A stretch of 64,000 nucleotides of DNA, from the NCBI GenBank assembly GCA_001606155.1, contig LODT01000013.1, positions 992,001 through 1,056,000 of the forward strand, written 5' to 3'. Source of the stretch: Tieghemostelium lacteum. Lineage: Eukaryota; Evosea; Eumycetozoa; Dictyosteliales; Raperosteliaceae. The notes beneath the pieces were generated by a model that saw only the letters and a program-made list of their open reading frames with translations, was not told the origin of the DNA and made no database searches. Below are positions 12,492 through 22,773 of this stretch, piece by piece. The position numbers were made by a program, and so were the translations under genes. How positions within the stretch are numbered: position 1 is the first letter of the stretch; every line of letters begins with the position of its first letter.

Positions 12492-13463
12492 ATGGGTAAT
12501 AAATCATCTAAATATAATAGATATTTAAAGAATTTAATTAAAGAAGATGGTGATTTACAACAATCACAATATACGTGTTCTTTGCCATTGGATAGTATAA
12601 AGAAGATTATAGACTATGCAATAGGAGGAATTTATCCATCATTTTACTACTCAAATATCAGTAGAGTTTGTAAATTGTGGTGTAAACTATCTATAAAATC
12701 AGTACATGCCATATTTTATAATTTTCCATACTTGTATGACACCAATAGGGTGGTATATGGATGTAAACTGATTGGAAGATGGTTGAAACCTCTGAACCAC
12801 TTTCAAATTCATAATAATATAGATAGTGTAAATCTCAGACTTGGTTTTGATCCTTATGGTTTTGTATTGCTTACAGAGGAACTGGAAAATCTAGCGACTC
12901 TAAAGTCACTGTCCATTCAATTCTATGGCAAGAACATGACAACAGAGAAATTAGATAGCATATTCGGAACCGTACAGAAAAATAAGACCATTAGAAAACT
13001 GGATTTGTCAGATAACCTTTTTAACACTGTATTGTGTTTGAATGTAAGTTCTCATTTTGAGAGTCAGTTAATACCGAATCTTCGTGAGTTCCATTTAGCC
13101 AATTGTAGAGTGAATTCACATCAGTTTAATAGCCTTCTTAGAGGGTTTATATTGTGTCCTAATCTGTTTGCAATCAATTTCACTCGAAACCAAATTGATG
13201 GTCAAGACATTGAGACTACAACCACATTGATTGGTAACAGTCAGTATTTGAAGATTATTGATTTGTCAATGAACTATTTCTCTGCATCTTCTATTCAATC
13301 TATAATCTCAGCATGTATTCAAAACAAACATATACGAAAATTAAATATCCTACAGTCAACAAAATATTCAAAAAATGTAATTACCCATCAAGAGTTAGAA
13401 ACGATTAAATTTGATATTCAGTATCAACTAAAGCCTTCAAATAATATTAAAATATTTATATAA
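12492..13463 (+). CDS. F-box-like leucine-rich repeat protein with myristoylation signal
   Basis: Single exon, 323 residues. The N terminus MGNKSSKYNRYLKNL fits an N-myristoylation signal (Gly2, Ser6, basic residues after it). Residues of about 30-75 (LPLDSIKKIIDYAI ... ISRVCKLWCKLS) look like a divergent F-box. The rest resembles ribonuclease-inhibitor-type leucine-rich repeats, for example TIRKLDLSDNLF, NLREFHLANCRV, NLFAINFTRNQI and YLKIIDLSMNYF. F-box/LRR proteins usually recruit substrates to SCF ubiquitin ligases. A lipid-anchored version would work at a membrane; this is inference. It converges on the FNIP gene with 165 bp between the stop codons. Confidence 0.85.
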   Translation: MGNKSSKYNRYLKNLIKEDGDLQQSQYTCSLPLDSIKKIIDYAIGGIYPSFYYSNISRVCKLWCKLSIKSVHAIFYNFPYLYDTNRVVYGCKLIGRWLKPLNHFQIHNNIDSVNLRLGFDPYGFVLLTEELENLATLKSLSIQFYGKNMTTEKLDSIFGTVQKNKTIRKLDLSDNLFNTVLCLNVSSHFESQLIPNLREFHLANCRVNSHQFNSLLRGFILCPNLFAINFTRNQIDGQDIETTTTLIGNSQYLKIIDLSMNYFSASSIQSIISACIQNKHIRKLNILQSTKYSKNVITHQELETIKFDIQYQLKPSNNIKIFI

Positions 13464-13535
13464 TCTAAATATATCCTTTCCTTTTAAACTATAATTGTAA
13501 ATATGTAAAATTATATTTCTAATAAATAAAATATC

Positions 13536-13553
13536 TTTCACATAATAGTGAAA
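13536..13553. terminator. Small hairpin between convergent genes
   Basis: TTTCAC (13536-13541) and GTGAAA (13548-13553) can pair as a 6-bp stem with a six-base loop in the short gap between two converging genes. It may sit in overlapping 3' UTRs. The stem is weak and could be chance. Confidence 0.25.
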
Positions 13554-13628
13554 AGTAATAAACAATGAAAAAATCAAAAAAAAATATCTTTGTGTGTCAT
13601 AAATTCAAATAATGTAAATATTTAATCG

Positions 13629-15563
13629 TTATGTGTAAATTACTTTACAGTAAAATGGTAATACACAATCTTCAGATAAAATTAAATCTCGTTGTGTTAG
13701 TGGTAGATATAGAATTCTTAGTGATTTTGGGATCATTTTGGTTGTGATTTTGTAACGATATTGACTGCCAAATTTCAACACCTCCAAAGTCTCAGGTAGC
13801 GAATCTTCAATGATTGGGAAACTATAATCGAACCCAAATTCAAGGTATTTTAAAAACCTTGGAATTTGCATTGGCATTATCTGATGTGAGTATCCTCTAC
13901 CCAGTACCATTGATCGCAAATTAGTCAGTGAATTCAATATTGATTCTTCTAGTCTTACAAAAGATTCAAAATTCTCAAACACCAAAATTTCAATATTTAC
14001 TGGGAGGTATTTGAGTAGACCGCTATAACAGTATCTAATGTAGAGTTCAGTTAGTGACTGTGGGAGTGCGTTGAGTGTCTGTTGGAACCTTGTACCTAGT
14101 CGTAAGATCTTTAGTTTTGGTGATTGTGTAGCTAAACAATTCAAAGATTTATTAAAACTGAATCCAAAAACCAACTCTTCTAAACCTGATGGATATTGGT
14201 AAATGTGACTATTGAATTGTGATCCCATTCTAAGAACTCTCAATGACTTTGGTAGCACACCCCATGCTATTGGTTTATTGTAGTCATAGGATAGGTGGAG
14301 GAATTCTAAAGTTTCAGGCAGAGATCCTACTAAAAGATCCTGATTGAAATTACCTTTGAATTCAAGGTATTTGAGTGACGGTGGAAGACTACCAGGTTGA
14401 ATAGCCTGATTGAATTTGTCAAATGTCAATTCGGTGACATTTAAAAGTAATGACATGGTCAATTGTCCATTGAATCTTGGAAGTTTCAGTGACTTTAAAG
14501 AGGAAGGTAATTGAGATGAATGTATCTCTTGATCAAAGCTACCAAGTGTCAATGTCTTAGTGCTGTCAGGTACCAGTCCAGTACCCAACAAATCATAGGG
14601 ATACAAAGGTCTAACACCAGTTCCATTGTTACCCAATTCCAATGATACCAAACCTCTAGGTAATGATCCAATTCTTCCATTGAAATTTATACCCAAATGT
14701 AGGTATTTTAAAGTCTGAGGAAATAAGTCAACTGGTGTATCCTGTTGATATGCATTCCCTAAAGATAATCGTTCCAGAGGTTCTTGTAGATCACCAACAT
14801 TTAATTTACTATTAAATTCCCTAAATTCCAATGAAACCAATGTGTTTTTAGGTATGACTTTTGGCCATTCGAATCCACTATATCCATCAAAATTATACAT
14901 TATGGTTAGTTCTATCAGGGAACTAGGTAGTGATCCTTCTATTAGTTTATAAGGTAAATTGTAACCTAGTATTAGTGATTGTACTGTATTTGGTATTAAA
15001 CCAGGTTCCAAAACATCAGTAATCTCAGGTAGAACACCATTTCTAACAGTGTCACCCAAAACCAATTTTGTCAAATGACTTGGAAATCTTAGTGATTTAT
15101 CAAATTTAAAATTTGGATAATTTATATCCATAGACATTACATCGATAGAATCAACATTAACCTGATAATAATTCAATTCCATTGGACTTCTTATCAATAA
15201 CTTTTTATATTTCATTGGTGGTACACTCCTAAAAGATTTACTATTATTTATATCTGATGTTGATGACAATGGTGTAGTAGATTTATTATCATTATGGTTA
15301 TGATTACTATTTATAATCTTTGCTCTTTTGAATAAATGTAAAATCCTCTTAAATGAACCTTCGTAGTGGATATTCATAGAGTCTTCGTTATTTATCAATA
15401 GTGATTGTTTATCACTGAGATAGTGTGTTGGATAATTTATAAATCTAATACTGTTTTTAAATTGATATGTTGATTTACATGATGACAATAGATTAAAAAT
15501 ATCTATATCACATTGTAAATGTTCAATTATTACTTTTAAAATATACAATGAAATTGCTATCAT
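13629..15563 (-). CDS. FNIP-repeat protein
   Basis: Single exon, 644 residues, starting at the ATG at 15563. The N-terminal 35 residues (LYILKVIIEHLQCDIDIFNLLSSCKS) resemble an F-box-like segment. From about residue 150 to the end run many degenerate FNIP/IP22-type repeats of about 22 residues with the pattern F-N-x2-I-x2-G-S-L-P-x2-L-x2-L-x-L; clear units include FNGRIGSLPRGLVSLELG and FNQAIQPGSLPPSLKYLEF. FNIP repeats are related to leucine-rich repeats and are greatly expanded in dictyostelids. The role is probably protein binding, perhaps substrate choice for ubiquitin ligases, but no partner can be named. Confidence 0.9.
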   Translation of the reverse strand: MIAISLYILKVIIEHLQCDIDIFNLLSSCKSTYQFKNSIRFINYPTHYLSDKQSLLINNEDSMNIHYEGSFKRILHLFKRAKIINSNHNHNDNKSTTPLSSTSDINNSKSFRSVPPMKYKKLLIRSPMELNYYQVNVDSIDVMSMDINYPNFKFDKSLRFPSHLTKLVLGDTVRNGVLPEITDVLEPGLIPNTVQSLILGYNLPYKLIEGSLPSSLIELTIMYNFDGYSGFEWPKVIPKNTLVSLEFREFNSKLNVGDLQEPLERLSLGNAYQQDTPVDLFPQTLKYLHLGINFNGRIGSLPRGLVSLELGNNGTGVRPLYPYDLLGTGLVPDSTKTLTLGSFDQEIHSSQLPSSLKSLKLPRFNGQLTMSLLLNVTELTFDKFNQAIQPGSLPPSLKYLEFKGNFNQDLLVGSLPETLEFLHLSYDYNKPIAWGVLPKSLRVLRMGSQFNSHIYQYPSGLEELVFGFSFNKSLNCLATQSPKLKILRLGTRFQQTLNALPQSLTELYIRYCYSGLLKYLPVNIEILVFENFESFVRLEESILNSLTNLRSMVLGRGYSHQIMPMQIPRFLKYLEFGFDYSFPIIEDSLPETLEVLKFGSQYRYKITTKMIPKSLRILYLPLTQRDLILSEDCVLPFYCKVIYT

Positions 15564-15984
15564 TTCTTCTTTGAACTATATTAATCATCTTTTTAAATTT
15601 ATATTCTATTTTGATTTTTTACACCTAATAATGAATGCGGAAAAAGAATCAATTTTAATTAAAAAGAAAAAAAAATATCTTCTAAAGTTATTATCTGAAA
15701 CTCTTTTAGAATCAATATCAATTTTATTAATTTTCCTAAGTGTTCCAAAGATAAACTATTATTAATATCTTTTAATCAAATAACAATAAAAAATTTAATA
15801 AAATAGGGGTTAGTGGGTGGGTATGTATATCTAGATTCAATGTGAACATAATAATAAATTACCCCCCAAATATAAAAAATGGGGTGGTAAAATACAAATT
15901 AATTTGGATTATCACTGTTTTATCCAAATAAATAATTTCCTTTTTTTTATTATTTACTTAATATTAACATATATATATAAATTA
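15564..15984. other. Divergent intergenic region
   Basis: This lies between the starts of the FNIP gene (-) and an LRR gene (+). It holds a 44-codon plus-strand frame starting at 15631 that I do not accept as a gene, and an imperfect hairpin at 15859-15890. Otherwise it is plain A/T-rich DNA. Confidence 0.45.
15859..15890. other. C-run/G-run hairpin upstream of LRR gene
   Basis: TTACCCCCC (15859-15867) can pair with GGGGTGGTAA (15881-15890), leaving one bulged T and a 13-base A-rich loop. Such a GC stem stands out here because the surrounding DNA is almost pure A/T. It lies about 95 bp before the start codon at 15985. Confidence 0.4.
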
Positions 15985-17649
15985 ATGATGTTGCCACATT
16001 TTATAGTACTATCAATTTTACAGAACATTTTTGAGAATTATCAAGACAGTTCGAGTGTGAAATCATTTTTTAAACAGTTCCTATTGATTAACAAAAGTTG
16101 GAACCAGTTTATCATTCCAAAACTAAATTCACCAAAGTTCACCTATATAAACAGTCATGTACCACTCTTTCAGTTTTTAGATAAATACAATATCAGATAT
16201 GAGCTCGAAGTCTGGGAAAATGATAAATTTAATAGTGAACTCTATCCAACTGACCGTATCATTACATTTACTAGTGACTCTCTCATATCAAACCAGTTAG
16301 TTGAAACACTTCCTAATGTCCAAGTTTTCAATTGTAATACCACTCGTTTGGATTGGTCATTTCTAAAATCATATGATTCAAGTAAATCTCTCAAAAAGGA
16401 TATGTCTTTAAGATTTCTTTTCAATGGAGAGAGAGAGTACTCTTTGGATCGTCAATTGCCTTTATATCAACTGTTTGATTGTAAATTTCAGTGGGTTGAT
16501 ATTAAGAATGGACTAGTTGATCTACCATTTAATTATTTTAAGAGTAATGGAAATAATCAGTCTGTTAAGGTACTGAAATTTGATAATGCTACCATAACAC
16601 TATCTTTAATATCAAGTTTACTTGAAGGACTGGTATCTCTAGAAACTTTGGAACTTTCTGATATAAAAGTTCAAAATCCACCAACAGAATTGACTCCAAT
16701 TGAACTGGTAATTGAAAGAATTATGAAATCCAAGGCATTTAGAGAGACAATAACAATACTAAAGATTCATACTGAGCAATGCCAAATTGAATCAGTGATT
16801 GAATTAATGAATTCTAACTCCCTATTGGTAACTTTAGAACTTAGAATCAATACTATTTCAATTAATAATCCACACCATTTATTACCTCTAATTAACAATA
16901 GAACAATAGAATCATTAACTATTCATGCTTTTGTAAAATTTATTCCAGGCTTTACATTTACAAATTTAATCACTGATGAGAATAATATAAAATCTTTAGA
17001 TATCAGTAATGGCTTGTACCGAAATCTACATCAATTTTCGGTACTTCAATCTATATCTATTAGAAGTAATAATGATTTGGTTGATAGTATTATAGGAAGT
17101 AGTTTAGAGATGAATTTACCATCTCTAACGAAATTTAAATTTGATGGATACGGATCATATGATCTCATTCATATATCCGCTGCAATGTTACAGAGTAACA
17201 ACTATATTCAACATCTAGAATTATCTGCATTATCTATAAATTTTACGACTGCCTTGATAGCTTGTAACCATGCATCTCTAAAATATCTTAAAATTTCTAT
17301 ACTAAAGCCATTAGGAGAAGATATATCAAAATTGATGTTGTCATTACACACCAATACCAATCTCCTGCAATTTAGAATCTCTAAGATTCTATGGTATTTA
17401 GATAACACCCTAAACAGTTTCCCCACCATTGAACAACTATTTGATATCCTACAACATAATCATACACTTACTCATTTGCACATTCCAATAAAATCCACAG
17501 ATGGTCCATTTACACAAGTTTCTCAGGCTCAATTGACAAGGTGCAAGAATATTCTTGATACCAATCAGAGTATATGCTATGTAGGTGGTTTAGATTACAC
17601 CTATCAACCTATTAAACAACTTTTTGATTTATATTTAATAAACAATTAG
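15985..17649 (+). CDS. F-box-like LRR family protein (paralogue A)
   Basis: Single exon, 554 residues from the ATG at 15985; the open frame continues upstream without another good ATG. The N terminus (MMLPHFIVLSILQNIFENY ... FLLINKSWNQFIIPKL) fits a divergent F-box: Leu-Pro start, hydrophobic helices and a W near the end. The remainder is made of irregular leucine-rich repeats (for example SVKVLKFDNATITLSLISSL, YIQHLELSALSI and HASLKYLKISIL). The same N-terminal pattern (LPH-Y/F-L/I ... INKSW) and overall plan recur in the genes at 24942 and 27038, so this is a dispersed member of a lineage-specific family. The function is unknown. Confidence 0.82.
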   Translation: MMLPHFIVLSILQNIFENYQDSSSVKSFFKQFLLINKSWNQFIIPKLNSPKFTYINSHVPLFQFLDKYNIRYELEVWENDKFNSELYPTDRIITFTSDSLISNQLVETLPNVQVFNCNTTRLDWSFLKSYDSSKSLKKDMSLRFLFNGEREYSLDRQLPLYQLFDCKFQWVDIKNGLVDLPFNYFKSNGNNQSVKVLKFDNATITLSLISSLLEGLVSLETLELSDIKVQNPPTELTPIELVIERIMKSKAFRETITILKIHTEQCQIESVIELMNSNSLLVTLELRINTISINNPHHLLPLINNRTIESLTIHAFVKFIPGFTFTNLITDENNIKSLDISNGLYRNLHQFSVLQSISIRSNNDLVDSIIGSSLEMNLPSLTKFKFDGYGSYDLIHISAAMLQSNNYIQHLELSALSINFTTALIACNHASLKYLKISILKPLGEDISKLMLSLHTNTNLLQFRISKILWYLDNTLNSFPTIEQLFDILQHNHTLTHLHIPIKSTDGPFTQVSQAQLTRCKNILDTNQSICYVGGLDYTYQPIKQLFDLYLINN

Positions 17650-17682
17650 ATCTTATTCTATATACAATGTCTGTTTGTGTGT

Positions 17683-20010
17683 TTATTCTAAATTTGAAAA
17701 TTCTCTTTCAAAATCCAAAACTGTATCAAAGAGTTCTGTAAATCTAAATCTTGATGAAAATTCTAATTTAATAATATCTGTGGAATTAAATTGATAGTAT
17801 CGTTTCCAAATTACAAACAGACTAAACAAATTAAGAATAAAATCCTTATCTATTTTTATATATTCCCTAAATTCTCTATAAAATACATCTAATGTACCAT
17901 GTCTTTTTTCTAATAATAATATTATTAAACATGTATTTAAACAACATAAATCTATAATACATATTAATATTTAAAATCTATCCTCTGATTCAAAGTAACT
18001 GTAACCAATACATACTGTCTAAATTTAAAGATTCAGGAGTAAGTTTAATAAGAGTATTCTTGAGTATATACCATAGATTCTTATTAATTAATTGGTTAAT
18101 TAGACAATTTGGGTTATATGTACGACCACTAATGGATTTAAAGTTTTCTAATGATATGATGATATATCTGATACAGACATTGGATTCAATGAGATTATTT
18201 AAAAAGACTTGAGAGAATTTTACATATTTTTGTATATCTTGATTGAAGATTTCATTCATTCTATTGAATATAACTTCATTGTTTTTAATAAGTTCACCAA
18301 ACATATCAAAATTTGATTGAATTTGATTGTCATCATTCGATACAATACCATTAATTAAGTCATCTAGTAAACCTTGTTTTTGGAAAAACCACTGAACCTT
18401 GTTACCACCATTTCTAAGAATAGATTCAATGCAAAACGATAGGAAATTACGTTCTTGTACTGATCCATTAATGGAATCTCTATGAGCTTGTTCTAGTAAT
18501 TGAATAAATCTACTGGCATTACCTTTGCATACTGCGTCATGACAGTCAACCATCGGATTATAAAGTCTATGAATTTCATGTTTACTCAATAGTGGAGCAT
18601 GTCCGAGTGACTCTACAACCTCTGCCTCAAAATACAATATAATCAATCGTATAACTTGAATTTTTCTAACGTAGAATGGGGATACATTCTCTTCGCTAAA
18701 CTCTGATTTTGACCAATCAGAAAGTACAAAGAGTTTCTCTAGGATATCTATAAAACCAAGTTTAGTTATGGTCTCTAGAATCTCTCTTTTTCTCAAACCT
18801 GATGCTATGCTATATATAAGTACTAGAATTTCAGATTGGTATGCAGCCTGTGAGTATCTAACTGTATTTAGAGGATCAGCATCATCAGGTTGCATTCCCA
18901 TCCCTTGTAAAAGTACTGCTAACTCTGGTGGTGTCAGTTGATCCAAAATCGACATATTAGAGTCACTATAAATACCCTGTTGTTCTTGTAATTGTCTTTG
19001 CATAGATTTTAAAAGTTCACTATCAAAACTATCAAAATCCACGTAACCACCTCTAGCATACTGAGAAGAATCAGTATTCGTATCTTGACTGGTTGCTTCT
19101 AAATAGTCGACTAGTAATGGTGATACCCAGTTTTCTTCTAATGACTCTTTAAGATATCTAACTAGAGTCTCTAAGATATTGGGAATTCCTAATAAAATAC
19201 CATGGTTCGTGTGGTATACTGAATAGAATTGCTCATGAGTTATAATAGCTAGTGGTATTGATTTATGCACATCATCTATATAGGCTGTTGCTGATAGTAT
19301 CTTGATAATATAATAGAAATTTGATTTTACTCCAATTTGAGAGTTTATGATACTGTGAAAGTTTTTAATTTTCCTCAAATCGAAAGGAGCTGACCTAAAC
19401 AATAAATCATGTAATACCATAATAGCCATATCAAATGTATCCTTATAAGGTATTAATCTAAATATATTTGAAACCATATTTGGTGTATTTAATATCCAAT
19501 CGGCAACTGTGTCACCAATATCTTCCTAATTATAATAAAAGGAATAATTTACCATTAATACACACAATTGTACTTCTGTTTAATTATACTAATAATTACA
19601 AATTCAAGTAAAATAAGAATCACTTTTAAAACAGAATCTTTACACATAAAGTTTTCATGTGTGAAATGTGGTAGGTATAATATCTCCTTTAGAATGAAAT
19701 GTCCGCGCAGTGTAATAAAGAGATCCCTATGTTTTTCAGAAGTATTCAAATGATGAGATATTACATCTAAACCATCCTCTATCGCTTTATAATTTAATTT
19801 CTCTATCTCTTTACTCAACTTTGATAGTTGACGAGAGATAAACGATGCTGTTTTGTTATCCTTTAAACTCCTTGTAATCTCATCTGAAAATAAAAACTAT
19901 TTAGTAATAGAAGTAAGAATATAGTTCGTCTTCAAATAATCATAAATACCTACTTTTTTATAATTTTCTTTAATTCCGTATAATTCATATTCGATTAGTT
20001 GGTTATGCAT
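17683..20010 (-). CDS. TRPC4AP/TRUSS-like protein (DUF3689)
   Basis: Four exons on the minus strand, 20010..19950, 19883..19600, 19525..18016 and 17951..17683, joined in frame across introns of 66, 74 and 64 nt; 707 residues. The short first exon supplies the ATG (MHNQLIEYELYGIKENYKKV). The last exon adds about 89 residues (LCCLNTCLIILLLEKRHGTL through FREFSNLE-like end) that would be lost if the frame were ended at 17990. Recognisable segments are LLFRSAPFDL, VSPLLVDYLEATSQD, YARGGYVDFDSFDSELL, LTPPELAVLLQGMG and SGLRKREILETITKLGFI. These recall TRPC4AP, which in animals is a DDB1-CUL4 ubiquitin-ligase adaptor and binds TRPC channels and the TNF receptor. Only the adaptor role is plausible in an amoeba. 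The family call is from memory of the conserved segments. Confidence 0.78.
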
Positions 20011-20197
20011 TATCAAAATAAATAAACAATAAAAAAAACAAAAAAATATTTAAATTATCAATAAAATTTAAACATTGAAGATTTATCTTAAAAAATAATT
20101 AAATTAATCTTTAATGTTTAAATTTCATTGAATTTAAATTAATCTTAAATATAAATATAAACTTTGATTTCTTGTTTTTTAAAATAAATATACTATT

Positions 20198-21101
20198 ATG
20201 AATTCTAACTATATAACCACCTTTCATGACAAGTGTGATACATATCCTTATTATGATTTCATTATGTATACCAACAATTTCCTTATAAATTTAGTCTTAT
20301 CAATATTCAATTGGGTTTCTTAGGAAATTACAGTCTCTTAAAACAATTGAACAGATTAAAAAAAAAAAAGAATGATAACAATATAATTTCAAACACACAA
20401 TTAGATGAGGAAGTAGAGGTAGAGGAAGAAGAAGAAGAGGAAGAAAATGAGGTTGAAGAAAAAAAAGCTGGTAGAAAAAGAAAGACTAAAACAAAATCGC
20501 ACCTTCAACAATAACAGATTCAAATGAACAATCACTTGAAAGAAAAAAATCAAAAACTAATGACTAAGACCAGTTAATTCCTAGTTTTGTAAAACCCCAA
20601 ATTGATGAATATAAAAAATAGTTTGGAAAATATAAACTTATATAAAATAACACCAAGAATGATCATAAGACGACCACCACCACAAACAACAACAGCAACA
20701 AAATATATAATAATATTAATAATAATAAATCAATTGAAATAGAGGACGATAGCTCATCTTCTGATGAGGATGATGAAATGGACTTCAATCACAAATCAAT
20801 AGAACTTTGGAGAATAGTATCCAGAATGCCACCAAAAAATCTTGCTATCTAGTTGAAAGGGCAGCTCTTCCCATCAATTATTACATTTTTGATGACACAA
20901 AAAGAGAGAAATCCCTCTATGTGGTATTCCCAAAGGGTATATCACATGAGAAGGGAACTTTTTCAATATAAGGTTGGAGTTATTCGTTTAAACCAACTAT
21001 TGGTCAAAATTATAATCACCAATTATGATTTTACAAATTTTCATGCTAGAATCCACAAGTACCATGGTAGAAAAATATATATTTCAAATAGGAGTAGATG
21101 A
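20198..21101 (+). pseudogene. Decayed gene of unknown family
   Basis: Several short coding-like fragments in different frames follow one another: an opening fragment (MNSNYITTFHDKCDTY), a Glu-rich then basic stretch ending KAGRKRKTKTKS, a Ser/Asp-rich stretch (SIEIEDDSSSSDEDDEMDF), and a globular-looking piece (CYLVERAALPINYYIFDDTK). No single frame spans them, and there are several breaks. The acidic and basic low-complexity parts suggest a former nuclear protein. I cannot name the family, and whether it is a host gene or part of a mobile element is open. Confidence 0.45.
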
Positions 21102-21204
21102 TATAATTAAAAAAAAATAAAAAGAATAAAAATCCAATTTTTAATTAAATTTCATGTTATATTAATCTTTTGGAAAATTTTTTTCTTTTTTTTAAATTGA
21201 AAAA

Positions 21205-22773
21205 ATGGATACGACAATATCATCATCAGAAATAATAGAAACAACTAATAATAATAATTTTAATAAAACAGAGTTAATAAAAAAATTAAAATTAAATAAT
21301 GATGAAATTAAATTATTTGGTTATTTAAGTTTTTTAGAATCACTTTCACCAGTTTATAAAGAAATCTTTTATCAGATTAAAGATAATCCATTTTTTTCAA
21401 TAGAAAATAGAGTACATTTGAATCAGGTATTTCAAAGTTTAGAAGATAAAGGTTTAATACTTTGTAAAGAAATATCGATACCAGATAATCCATCGAAACC
21501 ACCTGTAGATTTTGTATTTATCATTAAAGGACCTTATATTGTAGACTTGATCAAAGAATTTAGAGATGAAACACTAGGTCTAATCGATTACAATCAAACA
21601 TATCGTGATCTTGCCATATTGTACGGTACTTATGATTATCCGTTTTCCGATCATGTTTTGGTTTTGTTGCATCAGATTGGTCGTGATGGTTTTCTCTATC
21701 GGTTGAAGCTGGATGAAAGACAACGTAGAAAACTCATATTTGCATTGTTGAGAGATGATGGTGGTTCCAAATTGGAGACCTCGGTGTTTTCTCAACTTGT
21801 TGAAGATGCATTAGCAACTTATATAGATAGGAAGATGGATCTCATCGATGATCCAATGGCATCATACTTTTTTAAATATCGTGCTACTTTGATACCAACT
21901 GATACTCCAGATTATCAAAAATTGGTATTGGATAACTTGTTAATCTCTTTGAATCTTGCTATGGAATATTGTACAAAAGATCAAATCGATCCCATTCCTG
22001 AATTTGTTGCAGAGATCTATTCATCAATCGGTCAATTCTATAGATCCATGGAAAAAACAAAAGAATCGATTCCCTATCTCGAAAAAGCTGTTCTCATTCA
22101 TAAAAATTTACCTTATTTTGGTAATGGATTGACGTCGACATTGAGATTAGCAGATTCTTATCTCGGAAATGACCAATTTCAAGTAGCAGCCGACCATTAT
22201 GAATTGGTATTTAATTTTACAGGAAGTAATGGTGTAAAAGTTAGAGATATAAAGGATTATCAATTCAGAGGTACCATTTTACGAGGTTTAGCAAGTTGTT
22301 ATCTCCATTTAAAACGTTTTGATGAATCTATAGAACTATCTAAAGAAGCTTTAGAGTTGGAGAAGCATATTCCCGATCAAGTGTTTGTACATACAAATCA
22401 AATTGCAGTTGCATACCATTGGGCAGAGAATTATAGTGAAGCCTTAAAATATTATTTAAAATTAATTGAAATGACACAATTGATAAATTCACAACTCTAT
22501 GGAATTGCTTATGGTACATTAGCCAATTGTTATCAGCAAACAAATCAATACAGTAAGGCATTGGCAGCCTATGAAAAAGCACAAAAAATCAATAAAGAAA
22601 AAGGTATAAAAATCGAACACTCCAAAGATATAGAACAACTTAAAAAACAAATTTCAAAATCAAAACAATTGTCATTAACTAGTGTAATCAATAGAAATAG
22701 ATCATTTTTCTTTTGGACTTCAGTTGCATCAGTTGCAATCATTGGTATTTTTAAATTTTTAAAAAATAAATAA
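21205..22773 (+). CDS. TPR protein with C-terminal membrane anchor
   Basis: Single exon, 522 residues. Residues 35-115 look like an alpha-helical, winged-helix-like domain (FGYLSFLESLSPVYKEIFYQ ... LEDKGLILCKEI). After a second helical part come tetratricopeptide repeats from about residue 265 (VAEIYSSIGQFYRSMEKTKE, LRGLASCYLHLKRFDESIEL, AYHWAENYSEALKYYLKLIE and LANCYQQTNQYSKALAAYEK). The C terminus is one hydrophobic helix flanked by basic residues (FFFWTSVASVAIIGIFKFLKNK), typical of tail-anchored proteins of the mitochondrial outer membrane or peroxisome. There is no signal peptide. It may be a docking receptor for chaperones or precursors, but that is inference. Confidence 0.85.
   Translation: MDTTISSSEIIETTNNNNFNKTELIKKLKLNNDEIKLFGYLSFLESLSPVYKEIFYQIKDNPFFSIENRVHLNQVFQSLEDKGLILCKEISIPDNPSKPPVDFVFIIKGPYIVDLIKEFRDETLGLIDYNQTYRDLAILYGTYDYPFSDHVLVLLHQIGRDGFLYRLKLDERQRRKLIFALLRDDGGSKLETSVFSQLVEDALATYIDRKMDLIDDPMASYFFKYRATLIPTDTPDYQKLVLDNLLISLNLAMEYCTKDQIDPIPEFVAEIYSSIGQFYRSMEKTKESIPYLEKAVLIHKNLPYFGNGLTSTLRLADSYLGNDQFQVAADHYELVFNFTGSNGVKVRDIKDYQFRGTILRGLASCYLHLKRFDESIELSKEALELEKHIPDQVFVHTNQIAVAYHWAENYSEALKYYLKLIEMTQLINSQLYGIAYGTLANCYQQTNQYSKALAAYEKAQKINKEKGIKIEHSKDIEQLKKQISKSKQLSLTSVINRNRSFFFWTSVASVAIIGIFKFLKNK

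Noticed and set aside
15571-15765. Small plus-strand gene of about 44 to 64 codons
   Set aside because: The composition is mostly K, L and I from A/T-rich DNA, it has no family resemblance, and it lies in a divergent promoter region.
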